DNA of 64,000 nucleotides from Stenotrophomonas lactitubi (GTDB lineage Bacteria; Pseudomonadota; Gammaproteobacteria; Xanthomonadales; Xanthomonadaceae). Both the position numbers and the translations under genes were made by a program. The notes under the pieces are model-generated. The model saw only the letters and a program-made list of their open reading frames with translations, did not search any database and was not told where the DNA came from. Position 1 is the first letter of the stretch, and every line of letters begins with the position of its first letter. The DNA is taken from NCBI RefSeq assembly GCF_002803515.1, contig NZ_PHQX01000001.1:4092001-4156000 (forward strand). Direction: 5' to 3'. Shown piece by piece: positions 25,037 through 34,116 of this stretch.

Positions 25037-26653
25037 ATGCCTTCACCCGCACCGCACCGCCGCTGGCTGGCCTGGGCGTTGCTGCTGGCCACGCCGCTGG
25101 CTGCTGCACAATCGCCACAATGCGGCTTGTTCAAGGCCGATGAAGGCAGCAGCACGCTGCGTATCAGCTCACCCAATCGCGGCGAGCAGAAGAATTTCGG
25201 CAGCGCGCCGTCTCCGGTCGTCTTCCAGCAGATCGACGGAAAACTGCAGCTGGTGAGCCTGGAATACGGCCTGCCCAGCGCGCTGCAGGTGCGCGATCGT
25301 GGCCGCACCGTCGAAGTGGATGGCACGGTCTACACCCTGCAGACGCCGGCACAGTGCGCTGCGGCTGCCACACCTGCCGCTGGCAGCTGCCTGGCCGATG
25401 CGGCGGCGTGCTTGGACAATCGCGCCATCGCCCCGCTTTCCGTTCTTGAATCGGCCTGCCAGGAAGGCGTGCCGGGCATGTGCCTGCAGTTGGCTGATCG
25501 TTGGCACGATGAGGCCAAACCTGCGGTCGACGCCGATCCTGCCGTGCAGAAGGCTGCGCTCGACGCCGCCCTGTCCGGCATTGAGCTCCCTGCCGCCTGC
25601 CGCGACGGCGGCTTCGAGCAGGGAACCCCGGCCTGTGCCGCAGCCCTGGAGGCCGCCCCTGCGGTGCAGGAGCAGCTGGTCAAGGCAGCGATGACCGCAG
25701 CCATGACCGAAGCAGTGGTGACGATGGCGGCGCCCACCGCGCCGGTGATCGTGCCGGCGGAGCGCCGCCAAGCGCTGCTGCAGCTGTGCCGGAAGGTACC
25801 GCACGGCGGCTTCTGTACCCGCGTGGCTGAACTTTCCTGGGAGGCGGGAGATCCCCTGCAGGCGGTGCAGGCACTGGCTGCGGCCTGCACACCCGGCAAT
25901 GAAACCTCTGCCTGCGAGCGACTGCCTGCGCTGCAGGCGGTGGGCGCATCGCTGCGACCGCAGCCCGCAACGGCCCTGCCCTGTGGCAACTACCGGTCCG
26001 ACGGCGGCCTGATGGACACGCTGGATTTCGGTGACGCCGGTCTGGTCGGTGTTGGCTGGAGCAGCCAGCTGCGTGCGCGTGTCGAGAGCGGCGACATCCG
26101 TATCCGCCATGACAAGGGCGGTGACTTCGTGCTGCGTCCGCTGCCTGGCGGCCAATTGCTGGGCCTGGACAGCTGGACCCGCTTCCAGGTGTTCGCGCCC
26201 ACGGGTGAGGGCGCAACCGGCTGCAGCGCACCGAAGCAGTACACGGTGCTGCCAGTGCCACAGGATTGCCCGCAGGCACTGGCCGATGGCGGTGGTGCCG
26301 AGGCCTGCTGCGCACAGGGCAAGCTGCAGGGCTGCAACATCCTCGGCAACCGCCTTGCGCTGTCCGGGAACTGGCTGCAGGCCGCCGAACACTACACCAC
26401 GGTCTGCCGCGCAGGAGTGCGCGAAGGGTGCGAGAACCTGGTCACCGCGCAGGGCAACGGTGCCGGTGTGGACGCACGTGCAACCCTGGAACAGCTGTGC
26501 AAGGCCGACCGGAACGGCCTCCACGTGGCCTGCGACGTGCTCGAAACACAGAACTGGAAGCTGATCGTTCTGGGGGGCGCCCTGCAGAAGGCTGCCGATG
26601 AGGCGGCAGTGGAAGACACCCCGGCGCCACGCAGTTCCAACCGCAAGCGCTGA
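25037..26653 (+). CDS. Secreted cysteine-rich protein with Sel1-like C-terminus, paralogue 2
   Basis: A 538-residue protein. The start at 25037 follows an AAGGAG site and gives a signal peptide (WLAWALLLATPLAAAQ). Two related beta-type modules each begin with C-G-x-(F/Y) (QCGLFKADEG and PCGNYRSDGGLMDTLDFGD). Between them are cysteine-paired helical segments, and after them a C-terminal part with ACCAQGKLQGCNILG and CRAGVREGCENL, spaced like the Cys-containing Sel1-like repeats of Helicobacter Hcp proteins. Likely folded in the periplasm with several disulphides. No enzyme motif seen. Confidence 0.82.
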   Translation: MPSPAPHRRWLAWALLLATPLAAAQSPQCGLFKADEGSSTLRISSPNRGEQKNFGSAPSPVVFQQIDGKLQLVSLEYGLPSALQVRDRGRTVEVDGTVYTLQTPAQCAAAATPAAGSCLADAAACLDNRAIAPLSVLESACQEGVPGMCLQLADRWHDEAKPAVDADPAVQKAALDAALSGIELPAACRDGGFEQGTPACAAALEAAPAVQEQLVKAAMTAAMTEAVVTMAAPTAPVIVPAERRQALLQLCRKVPHGGFCTRVAELSWEAGDPLQAVQALAAACTPGNETSACERLPALQAVGASLRPQPATALPCGNYRSDGGLMDTLDFGDAGLVGVGWSSQLRARVESGDIRIRHDKGGDFVLRPLPGGQLLGLDSWTRFQVFAPTGEGATGCSAPKQYTVLPVPQDCPQALADGGGAEACCAQGKLQGCNILGNRLALSGNWLQAAEHYTTVCRAGVREGCENLVTAQGNGAGVDARATLEQLCKADRNGLHVACDVLETQNWKLIVLGGALQKAADEAAVEDTPAPRSSNRKR

Positions 26654-26659
26654 GTCCGC

Positions 26660-26691
26660 CAGGGCCTGCCCGCAGCTTCGGGCAGGCCCTG
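26660..26691 (+). terminator. Strong hairpin between paralogue 2 and hemF
   Basis: A perfect 12-bp inverted repeat (CAGGGCCTGCCC / GGGCAGGCCCTG) with an eight-base loop lies seven bases after the stop at 26653 and 16 bases before the hemF ATG. No T-tract follows on either strand, so it may be a weak or Rho-assisted terminator, or an mRNA-stabilising structure. Confidence 0.45.
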
Positions 26692-26707
26692 CGGTAAAGT
26701 ACGCGCC

Positions 26708-27604
26708 ATGAACGAATTCGAGCGCGTTCGCGCCTACCTCACCGACCTGCAGGATCGCATCTGTGCGGCGATCGAGTCCGCCGATGGCCGCGCACGCTTC
26801 CAGGAAGACCTGTGGCAGCGTGCCGAGGGCGGCGGTGGGCGCACCCGCGTGCTGCGCGATGGCACGGTGTTCGAACAGGCCGGCATCGGCTTTTCCGATG
26901 TGGCGGGCAGCCGCCTGCCGCCGTCTGCCTCGGCCAACCGGCCAGAGCTGGCTGGTGCCTCATGGCGCGCCACCGGTGTGTCGCTGGTGTTTCATCCGCT
27001 CAATCCCTATGTGCCAACCACCCACGCCAACGTGCGCTTCTTCCAGGCGCAGCGCGATGGCGAAGTGGTGGCCAGCTGGTTCGGCGGTGGCTTCGACCTG
27101 ACCCCGTTCTACCCGTTCGACGAGGACGTGCAGCACTGGCATCGGGTGGCGCGCGATCTGTGCGCGCCGTTCGGTGAAGAGCGCTACGCCGCGCACAAGC
27201 GCTGGTGCGATGAGTATTTCTTCCTGCGCCATCGCAACGAAACACGCGGCGTGGGCGGTCTGTTCTTCGACGATCTGCACGGCGATTTCGAGCGTGACTT
27301 CGCCTACCTGCGCGCGGTCGGCGAGGGTTTCCTCGATGCGTATCTGCCGATCGTGCAGCAGCGCAAGAACACGCCGTACGGCGAACGCGAACGCGAGTTC
27401 CAGCTGTACCGCCGTGGCCGCTACGTGGAGTTCAACCTGGTCTACGACCGCGGCACGCTGTTCGGCCTGCAGAGCGGTGGCCGCAGCGAGAGCATCCTGA
27501 TGAGCCTGCCGCCGCGGGTGCGCTGGGAGTACGGCTTTACCCCGGAAGACGGCAGCGCCGAAGCGCGCCTGGCCGATTACCTGGTGCCACGCGACTGGCT
27601 GTAG
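26708..27604 (+). CDS. hemF: Oxygen-dependent coproporphyrinogen III oxidase
   Basis: A 298-residue enzyme, the family's usual length. The catalytic core is clear: [42 protein letters not shown] and the [15 protein letters not shown] block. It converts coproporphyrinogen III to protoporphyrinogen IX with oxygen in haem biosynthesis. It is inserted between two paralogous cysteine-rich secreted protein genes with no evident functional link to them. Confidence 0.96.
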   Translation: MNEFERVRAYLTDLQDRICAAIESADGRARFQEDLWQRAEGGGGRTRVLRDGTVFEQAGIGFSDVAGSRLPPSASANRPELAGASWRATGVSLVFHPLNPYVPTTHANVRFFQAQRDGEVVASWFGGGFDLTPFYPFDEDVQHWHRVARDLCAPFGEERYAAHKRWCDEYFFLRHRNETRGVGGLFFDDLHGDFERDFAYLRAVGEGFLDAYLPIVQQRKNTPYGEREREFQLYRRGRYVEFNLVYDRGTLFGLQSGGRSESILMSLPPRVRWEYGFTPEDGSAEARLADYLVPRDWL

Positions 27605-27728
27605 GCGCTTCGGGTACCGGACGCTGCACGCGTTGCCGCTGTGCGGACCGCCGCCCGCGCGGCGGTGGCCCGGCTGCGGCGTGCTCTGCTTCATTTCCCC
27701 CTCTTGTCTTGAATCAAGGAAGACCGTG

Positions 27729-29249
27729 ATGCCCGTTGTTGTTTCCCCACGCCGCCGGATGACCACCTGGCGCGCCATGCTGCTGCTCGCGCTGGCCGTG
27801 CCCAGCCTGCCGGTGGCCGCGCAGTCGATGGCCTGCGGCACCTACCTGCAGGACGATGGCAACGCCAGCCTGACCATCGAGAGCGAAGCCCACGGCTTCC
27901 TTTCGGGCCCCTACCAGGCCACGGAACGGCTGCGGCTGGTACGCCAGGACAACCTGCTGGGTACCGGCAACCTGTCCACCGGCCGCCTGGAGAACTGGGA
28001 GTTCAGCGACAACGACCGCACGGTCACCGGCGGATACCACACGTTCCACCTGAAAGCAGCGGCCGCCTGCAAGCCGGTACCGGAGATGGTCGAAGGCAGC
28101 TGCATGGCCGACACCAGCGACTGCCTGGAGGCACTGCCTGAGGCCGCGCCCTTGCAGCTGCACGCCTGGTGCAGCGAGGGCGTGGAGGCAGCCTGCACCC
28201 AACTGCAGGAGACCTACCAGCGCCAGGCCAAGGAGGCGCAACCGCAGCGTGCCCAGGCCGAGCCGCAGATGCCGGCCTACTGCCGCGATGATGCATCGCC
28301 CGAGGAGGGGGAAGCCTGCATGGCCGTCATGAAGGCCATGGCCGGCGAACTGATGGGCAGGGCGGTGATGGGTCTGGAGCAGACGCTGGACGCACCGCTG
28401 CCCGCAGCACAACTGGATGAACTGGCGGCGCTGTGCGCGCAGCAACAGGGCGAGTCGTTCTGCAGCAATGTGGCCGAGGCGCTGTGGAACGGTGGACGCC
28501 TGCAGCAGGCGCAGCAGGCCCTGCAGCGCTCGTGCACGCAGCGCGAGGGCAGCTACGCCTGCGGCCCGGCCAAGGGCCTGGCGATGCTGACTCCGCTGGC
28601 GTCGTCGGCGCTGACCCCGGTCGCAGCTACCGCGCTTCCCTGCGGCCGCTTCGAGGCCGAGCTTGGCCTGCTGTCGTCGCTGCGGTTCCTGGATGCCGGC
28701 CTGGTCGAAGTGGAGGGTGTTGGCACCCGCCTGCGCGCACGCGTGCAGGACGGCAGGATCCTGATCAGTCGTGACGTCGGCAGCGATTTCGTGCTGCAGC
28801 CACTGAGCAACGGAACCTTGGCCGGGATGGACAAGGACAACCGCTACGGCTACTACCAGCGCATGGACAAGTCCGCGACGAGCTGCCAGCCGCCGCCGGC
28901 ATTCGTGGAGATCCCGCAGCCGCTGGACTGCCCGATCCTGGCCCGCAAGGGCGGCGCCGCGTCATGCTGCAACGACGGCAAGCTGCTCGGCTGCAAGGTC
29001 GCGGGTGAGGAACTGCACAGCGCGGAGAAGTGGGCACAGGCCCAGCCCTATTTCATCAAGCTGTGCAGCGCCGGCGTGCGCGATGGCTGCCTGGGGCTCG
29101 CCGCAGGCTATGCGCATACCGCCGACCCCAAGGTTCCGCAGACGATGGCGGCGATCTGCGCCAAGGACGGCAAGGGCACGCATGTGGCCTGCGATGTGGA
29201 CGCCACACGCGACTGGGCGGGCATGAAGGCGCAGGCGGCCGAACAGTAA
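27729..29249 (+). CDS. Secreted cysteine-rich protein with Sel1-like C-terminus, paralogue 3
   Basis: A 506-residue paralogue of the protein at 25037. The start at 27729 follows AAGGA and leads to a signal peptide (MLLLALAVPSLPVAAQ). It has MACGTYLQDDGNASLTIESE, SCMADTSDCLEAL, PCGRFEAELGLLSSLRFLD and the C-terminal SCCNDGKLLGCKVAGEEL and CSAGVRDGCLGLA segments in the same order as paralogue 2. Cysteine positions are kept between the copies although the rest has drifted, which points to disulphide-dependent structure. Confidence 0.82.
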   Translation: MPVVVSPRRRMTTWRAMLLLALAVPSLPVAAQSMACGTYLQDDGNASLTIESEAHGFLSGPYQATERLRLVRQDNLLGTGNLSTGRLENWEFSDNDRTVTGGYHTFHLKAAAACKPVPEMVEGSCMADTSDCLEALPEAAPLQLHAWCSEGVEAACTQLQETYQRQAKEAQPQRAQAEPQMPAYCRDDASPEEGEACMAVMKAMAGELMGRAVMGLEQTLDAPLPAAQLDELAALCAQQQGESFCSNVAEALWNGGRLQQAQQALQRSCTQREGSYACGPAKGLAMLTPLASSALTPVAATALPCGRFEAELGLLSSLRFLDAGLVEVEGVGTRLRARVQDGRILISRDVGSDFVLQPLSNGTLAGMDKDNRYGYYQRMDKSATSCQPPPAFVEIPQPLDCPILARKGGAASCCNDGKLLGCKVAGEELHSAEKWAQAQPYFIKLCSAGVRDGCLGLAAGYAHTADPKVPQTMAAICAKDGKGTHVACDVDATRDWAGMKAQAAEQ

Positions 29250-29260
29250 ACCGTAGTGCC

Positions 29261-29292
29261 GTGGGCCGGAGGAATACTGCCTCCGTGCCCAC
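29261..29292. terminator. Hairpin between convergent genes
   Basis: GTGGGC-CGGAGG and CCTCCG-T-GCCCAC form a 12-bp stem with one bulge and a seven-base loop between the ends of paralogue 3 (plus) and the DUF421 gene (minus). A bidirectional terminator is likely, although T-tracts are weak. Confidence 0.45.
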
Positions 29293-29305
29293 GCTGTGGC
29301 GCGCC

Positions 29306-29788
29306 TCAATCGTCCTTGCGCTTGGGAATGATGGTGATGTGGCCGTTGGTTTCCAGCAGCGCCAGTTCCACCTCTTCCACGCCGATGCAGCTCTGCTGGC
29401 GCATGGCGACCTCGAAATCGGCGCGGCTGACCAGCTCGCGCCGCAGCACGCTGTCGAAGAGCTTGCCGTTGCGTGCGATCACCACCGGTTCGCCCTCGAT
29501 CAGCCGTTCCATGCGGCGGCTGCGGGCGGTGATCCAGCCCACGCCGTAGTTCAGCAGGATCAGCGTGGCGGCCAGCAGCAGGCCACCGGCCAGCGACGTA
29601 TCGGTGCCCAGCAACGCGTTCTGCACCGCGTTGCCGAGCAGCACGATCAGCAGCACATCGAACGGCGTGACCTGCCCCAGCGCGCGCTTGCCACTGAGCC
29701 GGACCATGCCCAGTACCACCGCGTAGACCACCACCGCGCGCAGGATGAACTCCCACCACGGCATCGCCAGGGCGAACAGATCGGGCAT
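29306..29788 (-). CDS. DUF421 (YetF/YcaP-like) membrane protein
   Basis: A 160-residue protein with three hydrophobic segments at the N-terminus and a cytoplasmic domain. VRLSGKRALGQVTPFDVLLIVLLGN is the family signature at the first loop, and IEGEPVVIARNGKL starts the C-terminal domain. The start at 29788 gives the usual length; the longer frame upstream would read into the sRNA terminator region. Function of the family is unclear. Confidence 0.85.
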   Translation of the reverse strand: MPDLFALAMPWWEFILRAVVVYAVVLGMVRLSGKRALGQVTPFDVLLIVLLGNAVQNALLGTDTSLAGGLLLAATLILLNYGVGWITARSRRMERLIEGEPVVIARNGKLFDSVLRRELVSRADFEVAMRQQSCIGVEEVELALLETNGHITIIPKRKDD

Positions 29789-29840
29789 TGCGGATTCCCC
29801 TGCTGAGCGATGGCCCAGCGTGGCGCAGCAGCGCACAAAT

Positions 29841-29962
29841 AAAAAGCCCCGCTGACCAGGGGGAGGTCAACGGGGCCGGGGAACGGGTGCTTGGGGAGGA
29901 GCCCCCGTTCCGAGATCTGCTCCAGGGGATGGGAGAGATCCACAACAGGCATTGCGCCTGTC
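29841..29962 (-). ncRNA. sX13-like small RNA downstream of polA
   Basis: On the minus strand a -10-like TATAAC (29972-29967) is followed by about 120 bases that fold into consecutive hairpins. These are ACAGGC/GCCTGT; GATCT...AGATC with an ATCCCC loop; GGAACGGG/CCCGTTCC with a CTCCTCCCC loop; and a terminator stem GCCCCG-TTGACC/GGTCAGCGGGGC with a TCCCCC loop and a TTTTTATTT tail. C-rich loops and this place beside polA are the traits of Xanthomonas sX13, an Hfq-independent regulator of virulence genes. E. coli Spot 42 also lies beside polA. No clear -35 box is seen. Ends are estimated from the -10 and terminator. Confidence 0.78.
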
Positions 29963-30103
29963 GGGAGTTATAGAAGCACTCCGAACACTAACGGTTCGTG
30001 AAGGGGCCCAATTTAATAAGCACCCCTCAGGGGAACATTCATGTTCGAGTCAGAAATATCACGCAAATGAACGAATTCACGGCGTTTTCGGCCTGAATGC
30101 GAC

Positions 30104-32878
30104 TCAGTGCGCCTCATCCCAGTTACTGCCGGTGCCGGTATCAACCACCAGCGGCACGCGCAATTGTGCTGCTTGCGACATGTGCTGCACGACATTGCTG
30201 CGCAGCTCTTCAATGAATCCGGTCTCGGCTTCGAATACCAGTTCATCGTGCACCTGCAGGATCATCCGCGCCGGGGCACCGCTGTCACGCAGCCACTGAT
30301 CCACCGCGACCATGGCGCGCTTGATGATGTCGGCGGCCGTGCCCTGCATCGGGGCATTGATCGCCGCACGTTCAGCGCCGGCACGCAGGCCCTGGTTACG
30401 TGCATGAATGTCGTTCAGGTACAGGCGGCGACCGAACAGCGTCTCCACGTAACCCTGCTCCCGGGCCTGCTCGCGCATGCGCTCCATGAAGTCGCGCACG
30501 CCCGGATAGCGGCTGAAGTACAGCGCCACGTAGTCCTGCGCCTGGCCGCGGTCGATGCCGAGGTTGCGGGCCAGTCCGAACGCGCTCATGCCGTACATCA
30601 GGCCGAAGTTGATCGCCTTGGCCGCGCGACGCTCGTTGCTGGTCACTTCTTCCAGGGTGCGGCCGAACACCTCGGCGGCGGTGGCGCGATGCACATCGGC
30701 GCCCTGCTCGAAGGCGCGCACCAGGCCCGGGTCTCCGGACAGGTGGGCCATGATCCGCAGCTCGATCTGCGAATAGTCGGCCGCCAGCAGCTGGAAACCT
30801 TCCGGGGCGATGAACGCGCGGCGGATGCGGCGGCCATCCTCGGTGCGGATCGGGATGTTCTGCAGGTTCGGATCGGACGAAGACAGGCGGCCGGTGGCGG
30901 CGCCGGACTGGTGGTAGCTGGTGTGCACCCGGCCGGTGTCCGGGTTGACCATCTCCGGCAGTTTGTCGGTGTAGGTGCTGCGCAGCTTGGCCAGGCCCCG
31001 GTAGTCGAGGATCACCCGCGGCAGCTCGTGCTGCTCGGCAATCGCCTCCAGCGCCTCTTCATTGGTGCTGGGCTGGCCCTTGGGGGTCTTCACCACCGCC
31101 GGCAGCTTCAGTTCGTCGAACAGCACCGCCTGCAGCTGCTTGGGCGAATCCAGGTTGAAGCTGCGCCCGGCCAGCTCGGTGGCCTTCTGCTGCGCGGCCA
31201 GCATGCGCGAGGACAGGTCCTGGCTCTGCCGGCGCAGTTCGTCGGTGTCGATCCGCACGCCGTTGGCCTCGATGCTGGTCAGCACAGGCACCAGCGGCAT
31301 CTCGATGCTGCGGTACACGCTGTCCAGGGTCGGTTCGGCCAGCAGCTGCGGCTGCAGCGCGTGGTGCAGGCGCAGGGTGATGTCGGCGTCTTCGGCGGCG
31401 TAGCGGCTGGCCTCGTCGATGCCCACCTGCGAGAACGAGATCTGCTTGGCGCCCTTGCCGGCCACCTCCTCGAACTTGATGGTGTTGTAGCCCAGGTAAC
31501 GCAGGGCCAGCGAATCCATGTCGTGGCGGGTGGCGGTGGAATTGAGCACGAAGCTCTCGAGCATGGTGTCGTCGTGGTAGCCCTGCACGTCCACGCCATG
31601 ACGGCGCAGCACATGCAGGTCGTACTTGCCATGCTGGCCCAGCTTCTTCTTCGCCGGGTCCTGCAGCATCGGCCGCAGCGCATCGAGCACCTGTGCCAGC
31701 GGCAGCTGTGCCGGTGCGCCCGGATAGTCATGGCCGACCGGGATGTAGGCGGCCTTGCCCTGCTCCACCGCCAGGCTGATGCCCACCAGTCGCGCACGCA
31801 TCGCATCCAGCGCGTCGGTCTCGGTATCGAAGCTGATCAGATCGGCCTGCTGCACGCGCGCGACCCAAGCCTGCAGCTGCTCTGTGGTCAGCACGGTCTC
31901 GTATTCGCCAGGCGCTGAAAGCGCAGGATCGAGCTCGCCCGCCGGCGGCGCTTCGGCGCTGCCACGGGCAAAGCCGGCTGCGGTGCCGCGCAGGCTCGGG
32001 GTAGCCTCGCTGACCTGCGCCGGAGCGGCGATCGGACCACCCAGCTCCTTCAACGCCTGGGTGAAGCCGTAACGCAGGTACAGCTCGCCCAGCGTGGGCA
32101 CGTCCGGATCACGCAGGGCCAGTGTGGTCGGGCTGGCGTCCAGCGCGACGTCGGTGCGGATGGTCACCAGTTCCTTGTTCAGCGGCAGCCGCTCCAGCGC
32201 GGCGCGCAGGTTCTCGCCGATCTTGCCCTTCATGGTCGGCGCGGCCGCGATCACCCCGTCCAGATGCTGGTACTCGGCCAGCCACTTGGCCGCCGTTTTC
32301 GGCCCGCACTTCTCGACCCCGGGCACGTTGTCCACGGTGTCGCCCATCAGCGCCAGCAGGTCGACGATCTGGTCGGCACGCACGCCGAACTTGTCCATCA
32401 CCGCCGCGTCCGAATCCATGCGGCTGCCGGTCATGGTGTTGACCAGTTCGATGCCCGGCCGGACCAGCTGGGCGAAGTCCTTGTCGCCGGTGGAAATGGT
32501 GACCTTCAGGTCCTGCGCCACGCCCTGCAGGGCCAGGGTGCCGATCACATCGTCGGCCTCCACGCCGTCGATGCGCAGGATGCTGATGCCCAGCGCTTCA
32601 ACGATGCGGCACATCGGCTCGACCTGGCTGCGCAGTTCGTCGGGCATCGGCGGGCGGTTGGCCTTGTACTGGTCGTACAGGTCGTCACGGAAGGTCTTGC
32701 CGGGGGCATCGACGACGAACGCGACGTAGGCCGGGCGTTCCTTCAGCGTCGAGCGCAGCATGTTGACCACGCCGAACAGCGCGCCGGTGGGCTCACCCTG
32801 TGCATTGGACAGGGGCGGCAGCGCGTGGAACGCGCGGTACAGGTAACTGGACCCGTCGATCAGGACTAATCTGCTCAT
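30104..32878 (-). CDS. polA: DNA polymerase I
   Basis: A 924-residue, complete PolA. It has the 5'-nuclease domain at the N-terminus (LVLIDGSSYLYRAFHALP), the 3'-5' exonuclease domain beginning about residue 330 (LISFDTETDALDAM), and the polymerase domain with LLAADYSQIELRIMAHLSGD, the O-helix RRAAKAINFGLMYGMS and the catalytic VHDELVFE near the end. It removes RNA primers and fills gaps in DNA repair. A weak CCCC-TGA-GGGG hairpin follows the stop at about 30025-30035, before the sRNA promoter. Confidence 0.98.
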   Translation of the reverse strand: MSRLVLIDGSSYLYRAFHALPPLSNAQGEPTGALFGVVNMLRSTLKERPAYVAFVVDAPGKTFRDDLYDQYKANRPPMPDELRSQVEPMCRIVEALGISILRIDGVEADDVIGTLALQGVAQDLKVTISTGDKDFAQLVRPGIELVNTMTGSRMDSDAAVMDKFGVRADQIVDLLALMGDTVDNVPGVEKCGPKTAAKWLAEYQHLDGVIAAAPTMKGKIGENLRAALERLPLNKELVTIRTDVALDASPTTLALRDPDVPTLGELYLRYGFTQALKELGGPIAAPAQVSEATPSLRGTAAGFARGSAEAPPAGELDPALSAPGEYETVLTTEQLQAWVARVQQADLISFDTETDALDAMRARLVGISLAVEQGKAAYIPVGHDYPGAPAQLPLAQVLDALRPMLQDPAKKKLGQHGKYDLHVLRRHGVDVQGYHDDTMLESFVLNSTATRHDMDSLALRYLGYNTIKFEEVAGKGAKQISFSQVGIDEASRYAAEDADITLRLHHALQPQLLAEPTLDSVYRSIEMPLVPVLTSIEANGVRIDTDELRRQSQDLSSRMLAAQQKATELAGRSFNLDSPKQLQAVLFDELKLPAVVKTPKGQPSTNEEALEAIAEQHELPRVILDYRGLAKLRSTYTDKLPEMVNPDTGRVHTSYHQSGAATGRLSSSDPNLQNIPIRTEDGRRIRRAFIAPEGFQLLAADYSQIELRIMAHLSGDPGLVRAFEQGADVHRATAAEVFGRTLEEVTSNERRAAKAINFGLMYGMSAFGLARNLGIDRGQAQDYVALYFSRYPGVRDFMERMREQAREQGYVETLFGRRLYLNDIHARNQGLRAGAERAAINAPMQGTAADIIKRAMVAVDQWLRDSGAPARMILQVHDELVFEAETGFIEELRSNVVQHMSQAAQLRVPLVVDTGTGSNWDEAH

Positions 32879-32975
32879 GTGTCGATTCTACGCGCCTGTT
32901 CCTGCATCGCGGCGACACGGCAGCGACGCGGCGTTGGGGCATAATCAAGGCTCTTTCCAGGCAAAGGCCCCGCCG

Positions 32976-33260
32976 ATGAAGACCCTGATGCTGGCTTCCC
33001 TGCTCCTGCTTGCTGGCTGCGCCAGCATGGGCGGCGCAGGCGCTCCCCCGGTGGACGTCAAGGGCGCGGATGTCTCCAAGCGCACGATGGACAACGGTGA
33101 CACCATCGAGGAGTACCGGGTGTCCGGCCAGCTGCGCATGGTCAAGGTGACCCCGGCGCGCGGCGCCCCGTTCTACATGTACGACAAGAACGGCGATGGC
33201 CGCTTCGACAACGACAAGGACGGTGTGTCGCCGGTGTACTGGAAGCTGTACAGCTGGTGA
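32976..33260 (+). CDS. DUF2782-type lipoprotein adjacent to polA
   Basis: A 94-residue protein with a lipobox (LLLLAGCAS, Cys at residue 15). The mature part has the DGRFDNDKDGVSPVYWKLYSW ending typical of DUF2782 proteins, which often lie divergent from polA in gammaproteobacteria. The start at 32976 is chosen for the lipoprotein signal. Function unknown. Confidence 0.85.
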   Translation: MKTLMLASLLLLAGCASMGGAGAPPVDVKGADVSKRTMDNGDTIEEYRVSGQLRMVKVTPARGAPFYMYDKNGDGRFDNDKDGVSPVYWKLYSW

Positions 33261-33268
33261 TGTAGGCA

Positions 33269-33306
33269 GGGTCGGATCCCTTTCCGCAGGAAAGGGCTCT
33301 GACCCC
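33269..33306. repeat. Interspersed palindromic element, GGGTCGGATCCC family, copy 1
   Basis: GGGTCGGATCCCTTTCC / GGAAAGGGCTCTGACCCC forms a near-perfect inverted repeat with a four-base loop. Two more members lie at 41621 and 58321. Here it follows the DUF2782 gene and may act in transcription termination. Confidence 0.7.
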
Positions 33307-33385
33307 ATCAAGGCGATCGGCGATGTCCATCCACCCATGGGGTGGATCTACTGGATGTTTCGGTGGCCTTATCCGCCGGGCGCCG

Positions 33386-33422
33386 GAAAAAACAACGCCG
33401 GCGCGCATCCTGCGGCCGGCGT
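33386..33422 (-). terminator. Rho-independent terminator of uspA
   Basis: On the minus strand the stem ACGCCGGC/GCCGGCGT (33395-33422) with a 12-base loop is followed by TGTTTTTT. It lies about 30 bases after the uspA stop. A textbook intrinsic terminator. Confidence 0.8.
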
Positions 33423-33450
33423 CGGGTCCCCTCCCCGGGAACGCTTTGTA

Positions 33451-33897
33451 TCAGCGGATGACCAGCACCGGCAGCGTGCTGCGCGCCAGCACCTCGGCGG
33501 TCTGGCTGCCCAGCAGCACGCGGGTGACACCGCGGCGGCCGTGCGAGGTCATCACGATCAGATCGCTGTTGCGCTGGCCCGCCGTCTCGATGATGCCGTC
33601 GGCCGCATAGCGGTCCAGCACATGCACCGGATTGGCGGTGATGCCCTGCTCGGCCGCCTTGGCCAGGGCAGGCTGCAGCACCTTCTGCGCGCCTTCCTCG
33701 CGGTCGGCCTTGTACTCCGGGCTGTTCATGTAACCCACGCTCCAGCCCATGGCGTCGTACATGCCGACGGCCCATGGCTCGGAGACGGTGACGATGTCGA
33801 CCTCGGCATTGAGGTCCTTGGCCAGCTCCAGGCCCTTGGCCAGGCCCTTGTCGGCCAGCTCCGAACCGTCGGTGGCGATCAGGATGCGCTTGTACAT
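33451..33897 (-). CDS. Universal stress protein (UspA family)
   Basis: A 148-residue single-domain Usp beginning MYKRILIATDGSELADKGL. The ATP-binding pattern G-x2-G-x9-G-S is present in HGRRGVTRVLLGSQ, followed by VLARSTLPVLVIR. It likely binds ATP and helps survival under stress. The start at 33897 matches family length; an upstream extension is not Usp-like. A terminator follows directly. Confidence 0.93.
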   Translation of the reverse strand: MYKRILIATDGSELADKGLAKGLELAKDLNAEVDIVTVSEPWAVGMYDAMGWSVGYMNSPEYKADREEGAQKVLQPALAKAAEQGITANPVHVLDRYAADGIIETAGQRNSDLIVMTSHGRRGVTRVLLGSQTAEVLARSTLPVLVIR

Positions 33898-34088
33898 GGT
33901 GGGGCTCCGCGGTGATCTACCCAGTGGGAACGACACCATTACATACCCGATGTGGAGATCGTGCCTTGCGCAGGATCAATCCGGCAGCGCGCAGCGATGC
34001 CTGCGCAGCGCGGGTTGACCGGCCGATGCGCGGCCGGGCATCGCCCGGCGCAACATGCCCAGGATCGACACGCGGCTGCGATACGCCG

Positions 34089-34111
34089 GTAGCGCCGGGC
34101 CATGCCCGGCG
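34089..34111. repeat. SMAG/REP-like element
   Basis: GTAGCGCCGGGCCATGCCCGGCG, a GTAG head followed by a GC-rich palindrome, just downstream of rtcA. One of many copies of this family in the window. Confidence 0.75.
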
Positions 34112-34116
34112 GGCAC

